Notes: generated by a model not told the origin, from the sequence alone. A stretch of 64,000 bases of DNA from G965233625 sp965233625 (GCA_965233625.1 OZ247499.1:2790001-2854000), one strand, 5' to 3'; positions 26,918 through 36,206 are shown, numbered from the stretch's first letter. Numbers and translations are program-made.

Positions 26918-29900
26918 ATGGCGACGCCAACATCTGAAAAACAGCGCTGGCAATTCTGGATTGACGCCGGCGGCACCTTCACCGACTGCGTCGCGCGGCC
27001 GCCAGGCCAGTCGCTGCGGAAATGCAAAGTCCTTAGCTCCGGCGTTGTGAAGGCGGTGGCGGCGCCGGGTTCAGATGCATCGCGCATTGTGTGCGCCTTA
27101 TCGCTGCCTTGCGAAGACTTTTACGCGGGATATGAACTGCGACTGATGGACCCCGGCGGCGCCCTTGTGGCTACATCGCAGGTGACAAAGTCTGTCACTG
27201 CGGACGAAGGCTGCGAGCTGCAACTGGCCAACGCGTTGCCGGGCGACGACGTTCCCGGGGCGGCAATTGAACTGGTCGGCGGCGAAGTGGCGCCCGTGCT
27301 CGCCGTCCGCAGCCTGATGGGACTGCGGCTGGACCAGACGATACCGCCGTGCGACATGCGGCTGGGAACAACGCGCGGCACCAACGCGCTGATCACAAGG
27401 CAAGGAGCGCGGACCGCGCTGATGACAACGGCCGGCTTTGGCGACGTGCTGCTCATCGGCAATCAGGACCGGCCGCATCTGTTCAAGCTGGATATTCAAA
27501 AGCCTGCGCCGTTGTTTGAAACCGTTGTCGAAGTGGCAGAACGCATCGACGCCAAGGGGCAGGTGCAGACGCCGCTCGATGAATCTTCCGCCCGCCGGGA
27601 ATTGGAATCGCTGCAACAGGCCGGTATCGAATCGCTCGCCATTTGCCTTTTGAATGCGTACGCCAGCTCGCAGCACGAGGAGCGTCTCGAGGCAATCGCC
27701 CGCGAAGCTGGCTTCACAGAGATCAGCGTTTCCAGCCGCATTTCGCCGCTGGTCAAACTGGTGTCACGCGGCGATACAACGGTCGCCGACGCGTATCTCA
27801 ACCCCGTGCTGCGGAGCTACGTCGCCGATTTAAGAGAGCGGCTGCCCGGCAGCGATCTGCGACTAATGACGTCCGCAGGAACACTGACCACGGCAGATGC
27901 CTTCCGCGGTCGCGATAGCATTCTGTCCGGACCGGCAGGCGGCGTGACCGGGTTTTCGCTCGCGGCGCAGGCAGCAGGCTTCAACCGCGCCATCGGCTTT
28001 GATATGGGCGGCACCAGCACGGACGTGTCGCGGTTTGATGGTAAGTGCGACATGCGATTTGAAAACACCAAGGCCGGCGTCCGCGTCTCGGCGCCAATGC
28101 TGGCGATTGAAACCGTGGCAGCGGGCGGCGGTTCGATCTGTGCGTTTGATGGCGTCCGGCTGACCGTTGGCCCTGAATCCGCCGGCGCCAATCCGGGACC
28201 GGCGTGTTATGGTCGTGGCGGGCCGCTGACCGTGACGGATTTGAATTTCTATCTAGGCCGGTTACCTGCCGGGCAGTTCCCCTTTCCGCTTCACCGGCAG
28301 CCCGTTGAAGCCCGGTTGCAGCAGTTGCAGCAGCAGATGCAAGCGGCTTCCGCGCCGGACTATACAGCGGTTGAACTGGCCAATGGCTTGCTGAATATTG
28401 CTAATGCGAACATGGCGGAAGCCATCCGCAGCGTTTCGGTCGCGCAGGGTTACGACGTCCGCGATTACCTGCTGGTTGCGTTCGGCGGCGCTGCCGGGCA
28501 GCATGCGTGCGCGGTGGCGGAAATCCTCGGCTGCCGGGAGATACTGAACCATCCCGATGCGGGCATTCTCAGCGCCTATGGCATTGGCATGGCGAAGACC
28601 GCAGCGCAGAAAGTGACCGGCATTTATCAGGTGCAGTCCGCAGCTGCAGAACAAGACGTTGCCGCCGCCATGCAGCAGATGCAGCAGCAGGCAACGGGCG
28701 AAGTTGTCGCACAAGGCGCGGCCGCATCCGGCGTGCAGATCACGCGTTCTCTGGACTTGCGATACGCCGGACTGGACGCCTTCCTGAATATCCAGGAGCC
28801 GGACGATGGCGATTACTACACCGCTTATCACAAAGCCCACCGGCGGCTGTATGGCTATGAGCAGCGCGACCGGCCCATCGAAATTGTCGCCGCCCGCATC
28901 GAAGCCGCCGGCGCCGCCCAGCAGCAGCCAGCAAGCTCAACCCGCTGCACGCAGCAACGCACGCTCACGCAGAGAGATGCGGAAGACATCGCTACGGTGC
29001 ACTTCGCAGGCAGCGAAGAATCGTGTGGCAGTTTCAAACGCAGCGACTTGCAGCCAGGCGACATTCTGACCGGCCCGGCATTGCTGCTGGAACAGACAGC
29101 CACAACGGTCATTGATCCGGGCTGGACCGCCGAGGTACTTTCCGGCGGTGAACTGCTCCTGACTCATGATGGCAGTAAGACACTCACGGACACCGCCAGC
29201 CATGACAAGGCCGACCCGGTGCTGCTGGAACTGTTCAACAACCGCTTCGCCGCGATAGCCACGCAGATGGGCAACCGCCTGCAGAATTCCGCCAGTAGTG
29301 TGAACGTAAAAGAACGGCTGGATTTCAGTTGTGCAATCTTCACGCCGCAGGGTGACCTGGTGGTTAATGCGCCGCATATCCCCGTGCACCTGGGCGCCAT
29401 GAGTGAAGCGGTGAAGTGCACGCTGGCCGATAACCCGGCAATTCAGGCGGGCGATGTTTTCGTCTCGAACGATCCATACCGCGGCGGCTCGCATCTTCCC
29501 GATGTCACCGTGGTGACGCCCGTGTTCGACACGACCGGCGAGCAGTTGCTCTTCTTCACCGCGAGTCGTGCGCATCATGCGGAGATCGGTGGCAAGACAC
29601 CTGGCTCCATGCCGCCATTTTCACGCACGCTGGCGGAAGAGGGCGTGCTGATCCGCAATTTCAAACTGGTGGACGCCGGTTCTTCGCGTGAGGATGCGTT
29701 GCGGCAACTGCTCACATCCGGCGAATACCCTTCGCGGAGCCCGGATCTCAACCTGGCCGATATCGCGGCGCAGACCGCGGCGAATCAGCAGGGCGCTGCG
29801 GACCTGTTGCAGCTTGTCGAAAAGTACACGCTGCCGGTCGTCCATGCTTACATGCAACATATTCAGTCGGCTGCCGAACACAGCGTCCGCGCGGCGCTGC

Positions 29901-30754
29901 GTGCACTTCCCGATGGCCGTCGCGAGTTCGCATCCACCTTGGACGACGGTGCGAAGATCGCCGTGGCCGTGACCATCCAAGGTGACGCCGCAGTAATTGA
30001 TTTCACGGGAACCAGCGATGTGCAGCCCGGCAACTTCAACGCGAACTCCGCGATTGTAAAAGCCGCCGTGATGTACTGCCTGCGCTGCCTGATCGACAAA
30101 GACATTCCGCTCAATCAAGGCGTGCTGGCGCCGGTGGAAATTGTGCTGCCGGTGTGCCTGCTGAATCCCCCCGCGCGGCCCTCAGCAGCGGATTGCCCCG
30201 CGGTTGTAGCGGGCAATGTTGAAACATCGCAGCGCGTGGTGGACGTTCTGCTGGGAGCGCTGGATGTGGCGGCGGCCAGCCAGGGAACGATGAACAACCT
30301 GCTGTTCGGCGACGCATCGCTCGGCTATTACGAAACCATCTGCGGCGGCGCCGGCGCAACGGCCACTTCCCCCGGCGCCTCTGCGGTGCAGACGCACATG
30401 ACCAACACCCGGCTGACGGACGCAGAGGTTCTGGAACAACGATTCCCCGCCCAGGTGCAACAGTTCTCTATCCGCCACGGATCAGGCGGCGCCGGTCAGC
30501 ACGCCGGCGGCGACGGGGTGGTGCGCCGGATACGGTTCACCGCGCCGCTGGAAGTCTCCCTGTTAACCAGCCGCCGCACCACCCAGCCCTACGGCAAAGC
30601 CGGTGGCGAATCCGGCAGCGCCGGCCGCAACCAGATAGAACGCCACGACGGCAGCGTCGAAGAACTACCCCACTGCGCCGCACTGCAAGTGCAACCCGGC
30701 GACATCCTGCAAATAGAAACACCCGGCGGCGGCGGGTGGGGAAACACAATGTAG
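26918..30754 (+). CDS. Fused hydantoinase A/B family protein (5-oxoprolinase-like)
   Basis: 1278 residues in one chain, joining the HyuA and HyuB halves as in 5-oxoprolinases and N-methylhydantoinases, which use ATP to open cyclic amides or imides. Residues 10-200: Hydantoinase A N-terminal, with the phosphate-binding DAGGTFTDCV and GTTRGTNALI. Residues 215-520: Hydantoinase A, with GFDMGGTSTDVSRFDG and PGPACYGRGG. Residues ~765-1275: Hydantoinase B, with NAPHIPVHLGAMSEAV, SNDPYRGGSHLPDVTV and GSGGAGQHAGGDGVVR. The product ends GGGGWG, typical of the family. Substrate cannot be told from sequence. The stop codon lies within the first bases of a REP palindrome. Confidence 0.9.
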   Translation: MATPTSEKQRWQFWIDAGGTFTDCVARPPGQSLRKCKVLSSGVVKAVAAPGSDASRIVCALSLPCEDFYAGYELRLMDPGGALVATSQVTKSVTADEGCELQLANALPGDDVPGAAIELVGGEVAPVLAVRSLMGLRLDQTIPPCDMRLGTTRGTNALITRQGARTALMTTAGFGDVLLIGNQDRPHLFKLDIQKPAPLFETVVEVAERIDAKGQVQTPLDESSARRELESLQQAGIESLAICLLNAYASSQHEERLEAIAREAGFTEISVSSRISPLVKLVSRGDTTVADAYLNPVLRSYVADLRERLPGSDLRLMTSAGTLTTADAFRGRDSILSGPAGGVTGFSLAAQAAGFNRAIGFDMGGTSTDVSRFDGKCDMRFENTKAGVRVSAPMLAIETVAAGGGSICAFDGVRLTVGPESAGANPGPACYGRGGPLTVTDLNFYLGRLPAGQFPFPLHRQPVEARLQQLQQQMQAASAPDYTAVELANGLLNIANANMAEAIRSVSVAQGYDVRDYLLVAFGGAAGQHACAVAEILGCREILNHPDAGILSAYGIGMAKTAAQKVTGIYQVQSAAAEQDVAAAMQQMQQQATGEVVAQGAAASGVQITRSLDLRYAGLDAFLNIQEPDDGDYYTAYHKAHRRLYGYEQRDRPIEIVAARIEAAGAAQQQPASSTRCTQQRTLTQRDAEDIATVHFAGSEESCGSFKRSDLQPGDILTGPALLLEQTATTVIDPGWTAEVLSGGELLLTHDGSKTLTDTASHDKADPVLLELFNNRFAAIATQMGNRLQNSASSVNVKERLDFSCAIFTPQGDLVVNAPHIPVHLGAMSEAVKCTLADNPAIQAGDVFVSNDPYRGGSHLPDVTVVTPVFDTTGEQLLFFTASRAHHAEIGGKTPGSMPPFSRTLAEEGVLIRNFKLVDAGSSREDALRQLLTSGEYPSRSPDLNLADIAAQTAANQQGAADLLQLVEKYTLPVVHAYMQHIQSAAEHSVRAALRALPDGRREFASTLDDGAKIAVAVTIQGDAAVIDFTGTSDVQPGNFNANSAIVKAAVMYCLRCLIDKDIPLNQGVLAPVEIVLPVCLLNPPARPSAADCPAVVAGNVETSQRVVDVLLGALDVAAASQGTMNNLLFGDASLGYYETICGGAGATATSPGASAVQTHMTNTRLTDAEVLEQRFPAQVQQFSIRHGSGGAGQHAGGDGVVRRIRFTAPLEVSLLTSRRTTQPYGKAGGESGSAGRNQIERHDGSVEELPHCAALQVQPGDILQIETPGGGGWGNTM

Positions 30755-30772
30755 GGCAGGCGCCTGCCTGCC
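30751..30772. repeat. REP palindrome left of the RAYT gene
   Basis: The 22 bases GTAGGGCAGGCGCCTGCCTG+CC are the exact reverse complement of the repeat at 31468-31489, on the other side of the transposase gene. It overlaps the hydantoinase stop codon and sits 7 bases from the transposase stop. Confidence 0.85.
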
Positions 30773-30779
30773 GCCGTTG

Positions 30780-31349
30780 CTACAGAGGCTCGCCATAATC
30801 ATCCGAGGCCGTTGCAAGATCCAAAGGCGGTTGATCGCCACATGCCCAATCCTCTGAATAAACGCCCGCCTTTACATAGCGATGGAAACTCGACGCCTCC
30901 CATTCGCCAGGGCATTCTGCCAGACCGTGTCTGACTGGATTGAAGTGAATGTAGTCGAAGTGCCGCTGGAAGTCATCTTCATCTTCGATGGCGTGTTCCC
31001 AGAAACGACGCTGCCAGATTCCACGCCGCCGCTCGCGCGTTGCACCCTCTGGAACTTCTGCTTCAACACCACCTGCCGCCAGGAATTGTTGCGTGAAGTA
31101 TTTCTTGATGATGCTCCAACGCGCGGCGAACTTTTTGTCGCCGTCTGGTAATGTCCAGATGGCGTGCAAGTGGTCAGGCAGGAGGACAATGGCGTTTACG
31201 TGAAATGGCCACTCTCTCTTACACTTGCGTATCGCATGGCCAAGTAGTTGGCGGTTGCGGGGCATGTGAAATAGTTCCCGTCGCTGATACGTAACCACCG
31301 TGAAGAAAAATGTTCCGCCGGGGATAGCAGCGCGGCGGTAGTTTGGCAT
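30780..31349 (-). CDS. REP-associated tyrosine transposase (RAYT)
   Basis: 189 residues, a Y1 (HUH) transposase of the IS200-like superfamily. The metal-binding HUH motif is H60-L-H62 in LLPDHLHAIW; the catalytic Tyr is probably Tyr133 in FDYIHFNPVRHGL, and the family block IWQRRFWEHAIEDEDDF precedes it. RAYTs are domesticated single-copy relatives of IS200/IS605 that recognise and may spread REP palindromes. Here inverted REP copies lie 7 bases beyond its stop and about 50-140 bases beyond its start, which fits the family. It is intact, with ATG at 31349. Confidence 0.92.
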   Translation of the reverse strand: MPNYRRAAIPGGTFFFTVVTYQRRELFHMPRNRQLLGHAIRKCKREWPFHVNAIVLLPDHLHAIWTLPDGDKKFAARWSIIKKYFTQQFLAAGGVEAEVPEGATRERRRGIWQRRFWEHAIEDEDDFQRHFDYIHFNPVRHGLAECPGEWEASSFHRYVKAGVYSEDWACGDQPPLDLATASDDYGEPL

Positions 31350-31401
31350 GATGAATTTGCCGGTTTTAACCCAGGATTTAGATTGTCACGGCCAGCATGA
31401 G

Positions 31402-31489
31402 GCGTCGTCTTGCATCCGGCAGGCAGGCACCTGCCCTACGGCTACTCTGCGTCATCGTCTTGCATCCGGCAGGCAGGCGCCTGCCCTAC
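31402..31489. repeat. Tandem REP units right of the RAYT gene
   Basis: Two direct copies (31402-31439 and 31451-31489) of about 38 bases, of pattern GTCGTCTTGCATCCGGCAGG followed by CAGGCGCCTGCCCTAC, at a 50-base period. The first has a single base change in the palindrome core (GGCACCTGCC). They are inverted relative to the copy at 30751-30772. The unit lies 4 bases past the stop of the leftward TPR gene at 31493. Confidence 0.85.
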
Positions 31490-31492
31490 TTG

Positions 31493-31822
31493 TTACTCGC
31501 CTAGTTCACCTAGGCCGGCGAGGAATTCGCTCATTTCGCTGGCGGCGTGGGTGTCGCCTTGGGTGCGGGCGTGTTCGATGCCGTCGCGGAGAACGGTGCG
31601 GGCAGGATTGACTTCGCCCAGGCGGGCGTAGAGTTGCCCGAGCATGAAATAGGCGGGCACGTAAGGTGGATCGTCCGCCATCAGGTCGCGGAAACCTTCG
31701 ATGCTTTTGTCGAATTCATCTTCCTTCTGCCATTCCATGGCCAGGACGTAACGCAGGAAGGTGTCGCCGGGTTCGTCGGCCAGCATGGCCTGTACTTTTT
31801 CGCGACGTGTTGGCTCGGTCAT
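31493..31822 (-). CDS. Small tetratricopeptide-repeat protein
   Basis: 109 residues with about two and a half TPR-like helix pairs (FLRYVLAMEWQKEDEFDKSIEGFRDL, PAYFMLGQLYARLGEVNPARTVLRDGI). Such repeats bind partner proteins. No signal peptide. Its ATG lies only 5 bases after the stop of the kinase-receiver gene, so the two form an operon and it may be a partner or scaffold of that kinase. Confidence 0.8.
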   Translation of the reverse strand: MTEPTRREKVQAMLADEPGDTFLRYVLAMEWQKEDEFDKSIEGFRDLMADDPPYVPAYFMLGQLYARLGEVNPARTVLRDGIEHARTQGDTHAASEMSEFLAGLGELGE

Positions 31823-31827
31823 CGGTC

Positions 31828-33324
31828 TTATATCTGCTTGGATTCGTAATAGCGGTGGATCAGCGTCGCGAGTGCTTCGCGGAACTGACGCATCTTGAAG
31901 GGCATGGCAATCGCAACGTGCGATTTGTCCAGCGGTGCATTCTTCTGCACAAAATTCTGCTGACTCTTTTCGATCAGCAGGATGCAGGGAATCATCGATG
32001 TGAATTCAGAACGGGCGAATGTTGCGTAAGCTGCCAAGGCGGCGTCGCCCAGTTCACTAAGCCCGAAGATCACACAATCCGCGGCTTCCTGGTTGGTGTC
32101 GAAAAAGTCAATCGCGCGTTGTGGATCGCTGATCACCAGCACGCGGTAGCCGCGTTTCTTCAACGCATCGCGCAAGGCATTCTGCACTTTGGAATTGGAT
32201 TCGACCAGCATCACCGTGCGGCCTTCCCCTTCACGCTCGATGCCCGTCTGGCCAGCTGAAGCGTCGGTGTTGCCGTTGGCTTCTGGCTCTGGCGCTGCAT
32301 TCAGAGCTTCGGCGCCGCTTTCTTTCAGAACATCGATCACCACGCGCAGTTCGCGGAGCATTTCGCCCGGTGTCTGATAGCGGTCCTCCGGCTTGATCTC
32401 CATCGCACGGTTGACGATCAACGCAACGCGGTGCGGAATCTCGGGCGCGACTTCAGTGATGGGTTTGACGTCTGTGAACCGCGATGCGGCCATGCGCTGC
32501 GAACGTTCACGCGTTTCGGTCATGGCCGCTTTGCCGCTGAGCATGTGATAAATCATCGCGCCGGCGAAGAAGATATCGCTGCGTTTATCGTTCCGGCGCA
32601 CGCCAGAGATGCGTTCCAGACCGGCATAGTCAATACTTCGACCGGCGCCGCCATCTCCGTCTGAATCAGCGTGAGCCAGGCCAAAGTCCACCAGTTTGCC
32701 GATGCCGCTGGAAGAAAGCAGCACGTTGGAAAGCTTCAGGTCACGATGCGTGACGCCACGTTTGAAAGCGTAATCCAGCCCCGATACCAGATCGTGCCCG
32801 ATGCGCAGGCCATCAAGCAGCGATAGCTTGCCGCGGACCCGCACGAAGTCGCGGAGGTTCTGCCCTTCGACAAATTCCATCACCATGTAATAGGTGTTAC
32901 GTTCCTGTCCTACTTCGTAAATCGGGACGATGTTCGGATGCTTCAGTTCTTTGACCATCTCGCCTTCGCGAAGGAAGACTTCGGTCATTTTCAGATCGTC
33001 GCTGTGCCGCTGACGAAGCACCTTCACCGCGCGGACGGTGCCATCGTCGCGGTGTACGCCGCGGTAAACGCGGGCGAAGGTTCCGGCGCCGACGATATAG
33101 AGAACTTTGTATTTGCCGTAGAAGTAGCCGAACCGTTTGCCGCCAAGCAGGCGCTCGATCTGAAAGTTAGTGACCAGTTCGCGTTGAATGAGCAGCTTGC
33201 TGAACTGATCGACGGTTACGTCGCGCGTACCAAAGTTGGCCCAGCAGTTTTCGATACTGCGGGGGTCCACAATGTCAGCGTCCGTGAGGCGTTGTACGAA
33301 CTGTTCAACCGTCAAGTCAGCCAT
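31828..33324 (-). CDS. Ser/Thr protein kinase fused to a degenerate receiver domain
   Basis: The frame is open to 33366. I choose the ATG at 33324 (AGGAG 12 bases upstream), giving 498 residues. Residues 1-65 are a helical N-terminal region (LTVEQFVQRLTDADIVD, FSKLLIQRELVTNFQIERLL) found ahead of some planctomycete kinases. Residues 70-335 are a kinase domain with glycine loop GAGTFARVYRG, Lys101, HRD 193-195 and DFG 213-215. Residues 369-490 have the receiver fold, but the phospho-acceptor is Gly421 (VIFGLSELG), the acidic pair is Glu375-Ser376 and the conserved Lys is Met474. So it is a pseudo-receiver. No membrane segment. It forms an operon with a TPR gene. Confidence 0.88.
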   Translation of the reverse strand: MADLTVEQFVQRLTDADIVDPRSIENCWANFGTRDVTVDQFSKLLIQRELVTNFQIERLLGGKRFGYFYGKYKVLYIVGAGTFARVYRGVHRDDGTVRAVKVLRQRHSDDLKMTEVFLREGEMVKELKHPNIVPIYEVGQERNTYYMVMEFVEGQNLRDFVRVRGKLSLLDGLRIGHDLVSGLDYAFKRGVTHRDLKLSNVLLSSSGIGKLVDFGLAHADSDGDGGAGRSIDYAGLERISGVRRNDKRSDIFFAGAMIYHMLSGKAAMTETRERSQRMAASRFTDVKPITEVAPEIPHRVALIVNRAMEIKPEDRYQTPGEMLRELRVVIDVLKESGAEALNAAPEPEANGNTDASAGQTGIEREGEGRTVMLVESNSKVQNALRDALKKRGYRVLVISDPQRAIDFFDTNQEAADCVIFGLSELGDAALAAYATFARSEFTSMIPCILLIEKSQQNFVQKNAPLDKSHVAIAMPFKMRQFREALATLIHRYYESKQI

Positions 33325-33372
33325 TGCAGGCGTTGCTCCTGCTGTAACTGGCAAGCCAGTGACCATGCATGA

Positions 33373-33402
33373 GGAATAGGGATCAATTGGTTATCCTATT
33401 CC
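33373..33402. other. Hairpin between the lipase and kinase genes
   Basis: Perfect 8-base arms GGAATAGG (33373-33380) and CCTATTCC (33395-33402), with a 14-base AT-rich loop. It lies between the stop of the leftward lipase gene and the start of the leftward kinase gene. There is no T tract, so it may be a weak terminator, an operator or chance. Confidence 0.35.
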
Positions 33403-33451
33403 ACTTTAATCCACCCCGCAACGATCGCAAACCGCCGCGCGATTGTGCGGA

Positions 33452-34345
33452 TTATGCGGCCCGGCGGCGCGGCGTGATGTGGGCAGCCTGCTGGTTGCTG
33501 GCAGGTTGCTGGGCGGCTTTCTTTTTGACCAGTGAGACAACCTGATTTTCAATCAGCTCGCGGTAAAGCGTCATGCTGTGGTCATTGATATCGTCGATGC
33601 CGCCTTCCCAGAAATCCTGCACGCGGCCCTGCCAGCTATCGAGAAAGCCGTTCCACCAGTTGATGTCGCGTGTGAACTGACCGCTGTCGGTAAAGTAGCG
33701 GAACGATCCGCAGTGCTGATAGCCCATCGCCCGCGGCGGAATGCGGGTGACGATATCGTTGTTGTTGACGAAGCGGAAGGCGGACGATTTAAACTCGAAG
33801 TCAAAGTTCCGCGCAAACGCACGGTCGCCCGCGCGGGGCTGGCCGAAGGTATACAGGCCATCCACCGGCTTATCACGTTCCAGCCGACGGGCTGCGAAGA
33901 GATTAGCCAGCGCGCCGCCCAGGCTGTGCCCGGCCGCCCACACCGTAGCCACGCCGTAGCGTTTCTTCGCGCGAAGCAGGGCGGCGTCGATAAACCTGTC
34001 AAGCTGCCGCCAGACTTTGGCCAGCGCGTCGTAAAAGCCTTCGTGCACCTTTCCGCCCCAGGGGCCGGCGATCAGCGAAGTGTCGAGGTCGGCTGTCAGG
34101 TCCGCCAGCTCATCGGTTTCAGTGCCGCGGAAACAGACGATCACGGCGCCAGCAGCGCAGGCGGCGAAGGCCTGGGTTCCTTCTTCATCGAAGAACTCAA
34201 ACTCGTCAAAGCCCCATTTCCGCATGACCCGCGATTCCACCACGTCTGCGTCTTCGTACACCAGTTCCGATGCACAGGCCAGCAGATGCGCATTCCGCCA
34301 GCTAAATCCCTCCGCCTGCGGATTGAAGTATCGTTTGGCCCACAT
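33452..34345 (-). CDS. Class 3 lipase family protein
   Basis: 297 residues, alpha/beta hydrolase of the fungal-type lipase (Lipase_3) family. The nucleophile elbow is GHSLGGALANLFAA (Ser near residue 143); the acid is Asp in VNNNDIVTRIPP and the base probably His in DHSMTLYREL. VCFRGTE is the oxyanion-hole strand typical of the family, and TFGQPRAGDRAFA is its usual follow-on block. No signal peptide, so probably cytoplasmic. The C-terminal Gln/Lys/Ala-rich tail ending PRRRAA is not part of the fold. Natural substrate unknown. Confidence 0.88.
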   Translation of the reverse strand: MWAKRYFNPQAEGFSWRNAHLLACASELVYEDADVVESRVMRKWGFDEFEFFDEEGTQAFAACAAGAVIVCFRGTETDELADLTADLDTSLIAGPWGGKVHEGFYDALAKVWRQLDRFIDAALLRAKKRYGVATVWAAGHSLGGALANLFAARRLERDKPVDGLYTFGQPRAGDRAFARNFDFEFKSSAFRFVNNNDIVTRIPPRAMGYQHCGSFRYFTDSGQFTRDINWWNGFLDSWQGRVQDFWEGGIDDINDHSMTLYRELIENQVVSLVKKKAAQQPASNQQAAHITPRRRAA

Positions 34346-34505
34346 GGTTCGCGGTCCTGCGTGTTGCTACGGGTTATCTTTGCGAACGGAAATTCGCATA
34401 CCCGGTCTATCGGCCGCTGAACTTCAGAAAATTCAGTTAAACCCGCATAACCTGCCTAACCGATGTAATTGACGGGCAACCACGATTCCTGCGGGATGCA
34501 ATCTG

Positions 34506-35384
34506 ATGAAAATCCGGGCGACACATGCAGCGATGGCTGCGATGCTGCTGGCATGCTGGCAGACGATCGCCGCAGCGCAGTACGGCTTCGATGATGCCCC
34601 CGGCGAACCGACGTACGGGTTCAACTCGCCCGAGTCCGCGCAATACTCCGCAGGTCCGCGACTGGGCGCCATTCAGCCGGTTGACCACCGGCAGCCATTC
34701 GACGTTGCACCGCAGGAGAACACGCTGCAGCCCGGCGGCTACTTCGAACCTTCGCCGCCTGATGTAATGCTTAACGCCGCTACGCAGCCCGCCGTGCAAC
34801 GTGAAGTGGCGCAAGGCGAAATGATCCAGCACGAACTTACACCGCCCGGCACACCGCTGCCGGTTGAGGCTGGCGGCGTGTTGATCGAAGAACCGGCCGG
34901 CGCAGCACCCCCGCAGCAATCCGCCTTGATCTTTCCAACGCTACGGATCTTTGAACCAAAGGCCCGCGTGTATTTTGATACGGGCTGGGAGTCGCCTTCC
35001 AAGCTGGACATCTTCCAGGACGGTTCGCTCTCACCCTCGATCAACTTCATTGAAATTCTCTGGCAAGAAGAATTTCCCGTGCTGTTTGATCGCTACGCGC
35101 TGGGGGCGCCCGACTGGCGCTGGGGGCCGAACATCGGCATCGGGCTAAGTTCGCAGGCCAGTGATAGCGCCGACGGCACACGGCAAGCTTCCGGCGCCCC
35201 GGTCATGCTGCTCTCGCTGGGCATCCAGATGGATTTCCCCCTCACCGCACGCGACGGCCACACACGCCCGCAGTCCATCGGCGTGGAATTCGGCTACGCC
35301 GTCGGCTTCTCCGCCGACGAATCGCTAGACTACAGTGCCGACGGCGCCATTTACGTAGGCGTATCAGCGCATTTGTTTCCGTAG
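34506..35384 (+). CDS. Exported protein, possible outer-membrane barrel
   Basis: 292 residues with a signal peptide (MKIRATHAAMAAMLLACWQTIAAA, cleavage near residue 24). Residues 25-130 are a Pro/Gln/Gly-rich low-complexity stretch. Residues 140-292 have aromatic, alternating segments (RVYFDTGWE, WGPNIGIGLSS, SIGVEFGYAVGFSAD, AIYVGVSAHLFP) ending in Phe-Pro, consistent with beta strands in the outer membrane. Family not recognised. It is divergent from the lipase gene. Confidence 0.6.
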   Translation: MKIRATHAAMAAMLLACWQTIAAAQYGFDDAPGEPTYGFNSPESAQYSAGPRLGAIQPVDHRQPFDVAPQENTLQPGGYFEPSPPDVMLNAATQPAVQREVAQGEMIQHELTPPGTPLPVEAGGVLIEEPAGAAPPQQSALIFPTLRIFEPKARVYFDTGWESPSKLDIFQDGSLSPSINFIEILWQEEFPVLFDRYALGAPDWRWGPNIGIGLSSQASDSADGTRQASGAPVMLLSLGIQMDFPLTARDGHTRPQSIGVEFGYAVGFSADESLDYSADGAIYVGVSAHLFP

Positions 35385-35506
35385 GATTGGCAGTGTGACT
35401 CTGGTCAGAAGTTCATGGCAGCAGCTAGTCGTCGCATGCCTGGACGTGCAATATCTACCTCGCGAAAAGCTTCTAGCCGCCACCGCAATTGTGCGATCCA
35501 AAGTCC

Positions 35507-36145
35507 ATGTCATCAACGACGAAGACACTGGATAGATTCCGCGATAAAATCGCCATTCTCCGCGACCGCTTTAGCGCGGGCGATTCGCAATGCATGGATT
35601 ACGATTCGCATGGTTTTGTCACCGCCTCTGCGATGAGCGATGCATCCATCGCGGAATTCGAGCGCGAACACCGTATCTGCCTACCAGATGAGTACCGCTC
35701 GTTTCTCGCAACATTCGGCGATACTACGGTTGGGCCCAGCCTCGATTTCCGCAAGCTTGCGGATGCGGTGACCCCTCATTCCAGCAAGCCGTTTCCACTC
35801 ACCGCTCCATTTCTCGGGGGCTGTTCCCCAGACCATCTGGCAATTCCCAAATCTGAACAATGGGAAGATCTAAAAGGCTTGATGTCTGAATGGGATGCGA
35901 TTCCAAAAGGCTACGGCGTACTGAACATCGCCAATTACGGTTGTGCTCTGTACGCCGTGCTAGTCATTAATGGTCCCAACGCTGGACGCGTGTGGATGCT
36001 TAGTGGTGATGCTGCGTACTACGGCCCGTTCGGTGGCTCAGAACTTTTGCACGACGAATTCTCAATGGAATGGATTCCAACGGACACGCCTAAGGAATAC
36101 TCATTCTTTGAATGGTACGAGCATTGGCTCGACAGCATCCTTTGA
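35507..36145 (+). CDS. SMI1/KNR4 (SUKH) family protein
   Basis: 212 residues from ATG 35507; the frame could begin at TTG 35489. The SUKH fold signature appears as ASIAEFEREHRICLPDEYRSFLATFGD near residues 45-72, then an ALYAVLVINGPNAGRVW segment and an acidic tryptophan-containing C-terminus (FFEWYEHWLDSIL). SUKH proteins are often immunity proteins against polymorphic toxins, but many have no known partner. No toxin gene is adjacent here. AT content seems slightly higher than in its neighbours. Confidence 0.8.
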   Translation: MSSTTKTLDRFRDKIAILRDRFSAGDSQCMDYDSHGFVTASAMSDASIAEFEREHRICLPDEYRSFLATFGDTTVGPSLDFRKLADAVTPHSSKPFPLTAPFLGGCSPDHLAIPKSEQWEDLKGLMSEWDAIPKGYGVLNIANYGCALYAVLVINGPNAGRVWMLSGDAAYYGPFGGSELLHDEFSMEWIPTDTPKEYSFFEWYEHWLDSIL

Positions 36146-36206
36146 CAACGCATCCGCAAACCACGATGGGCAGACCAATGTCTAGCCCATGTGGAATGCC
36201 AGCACG

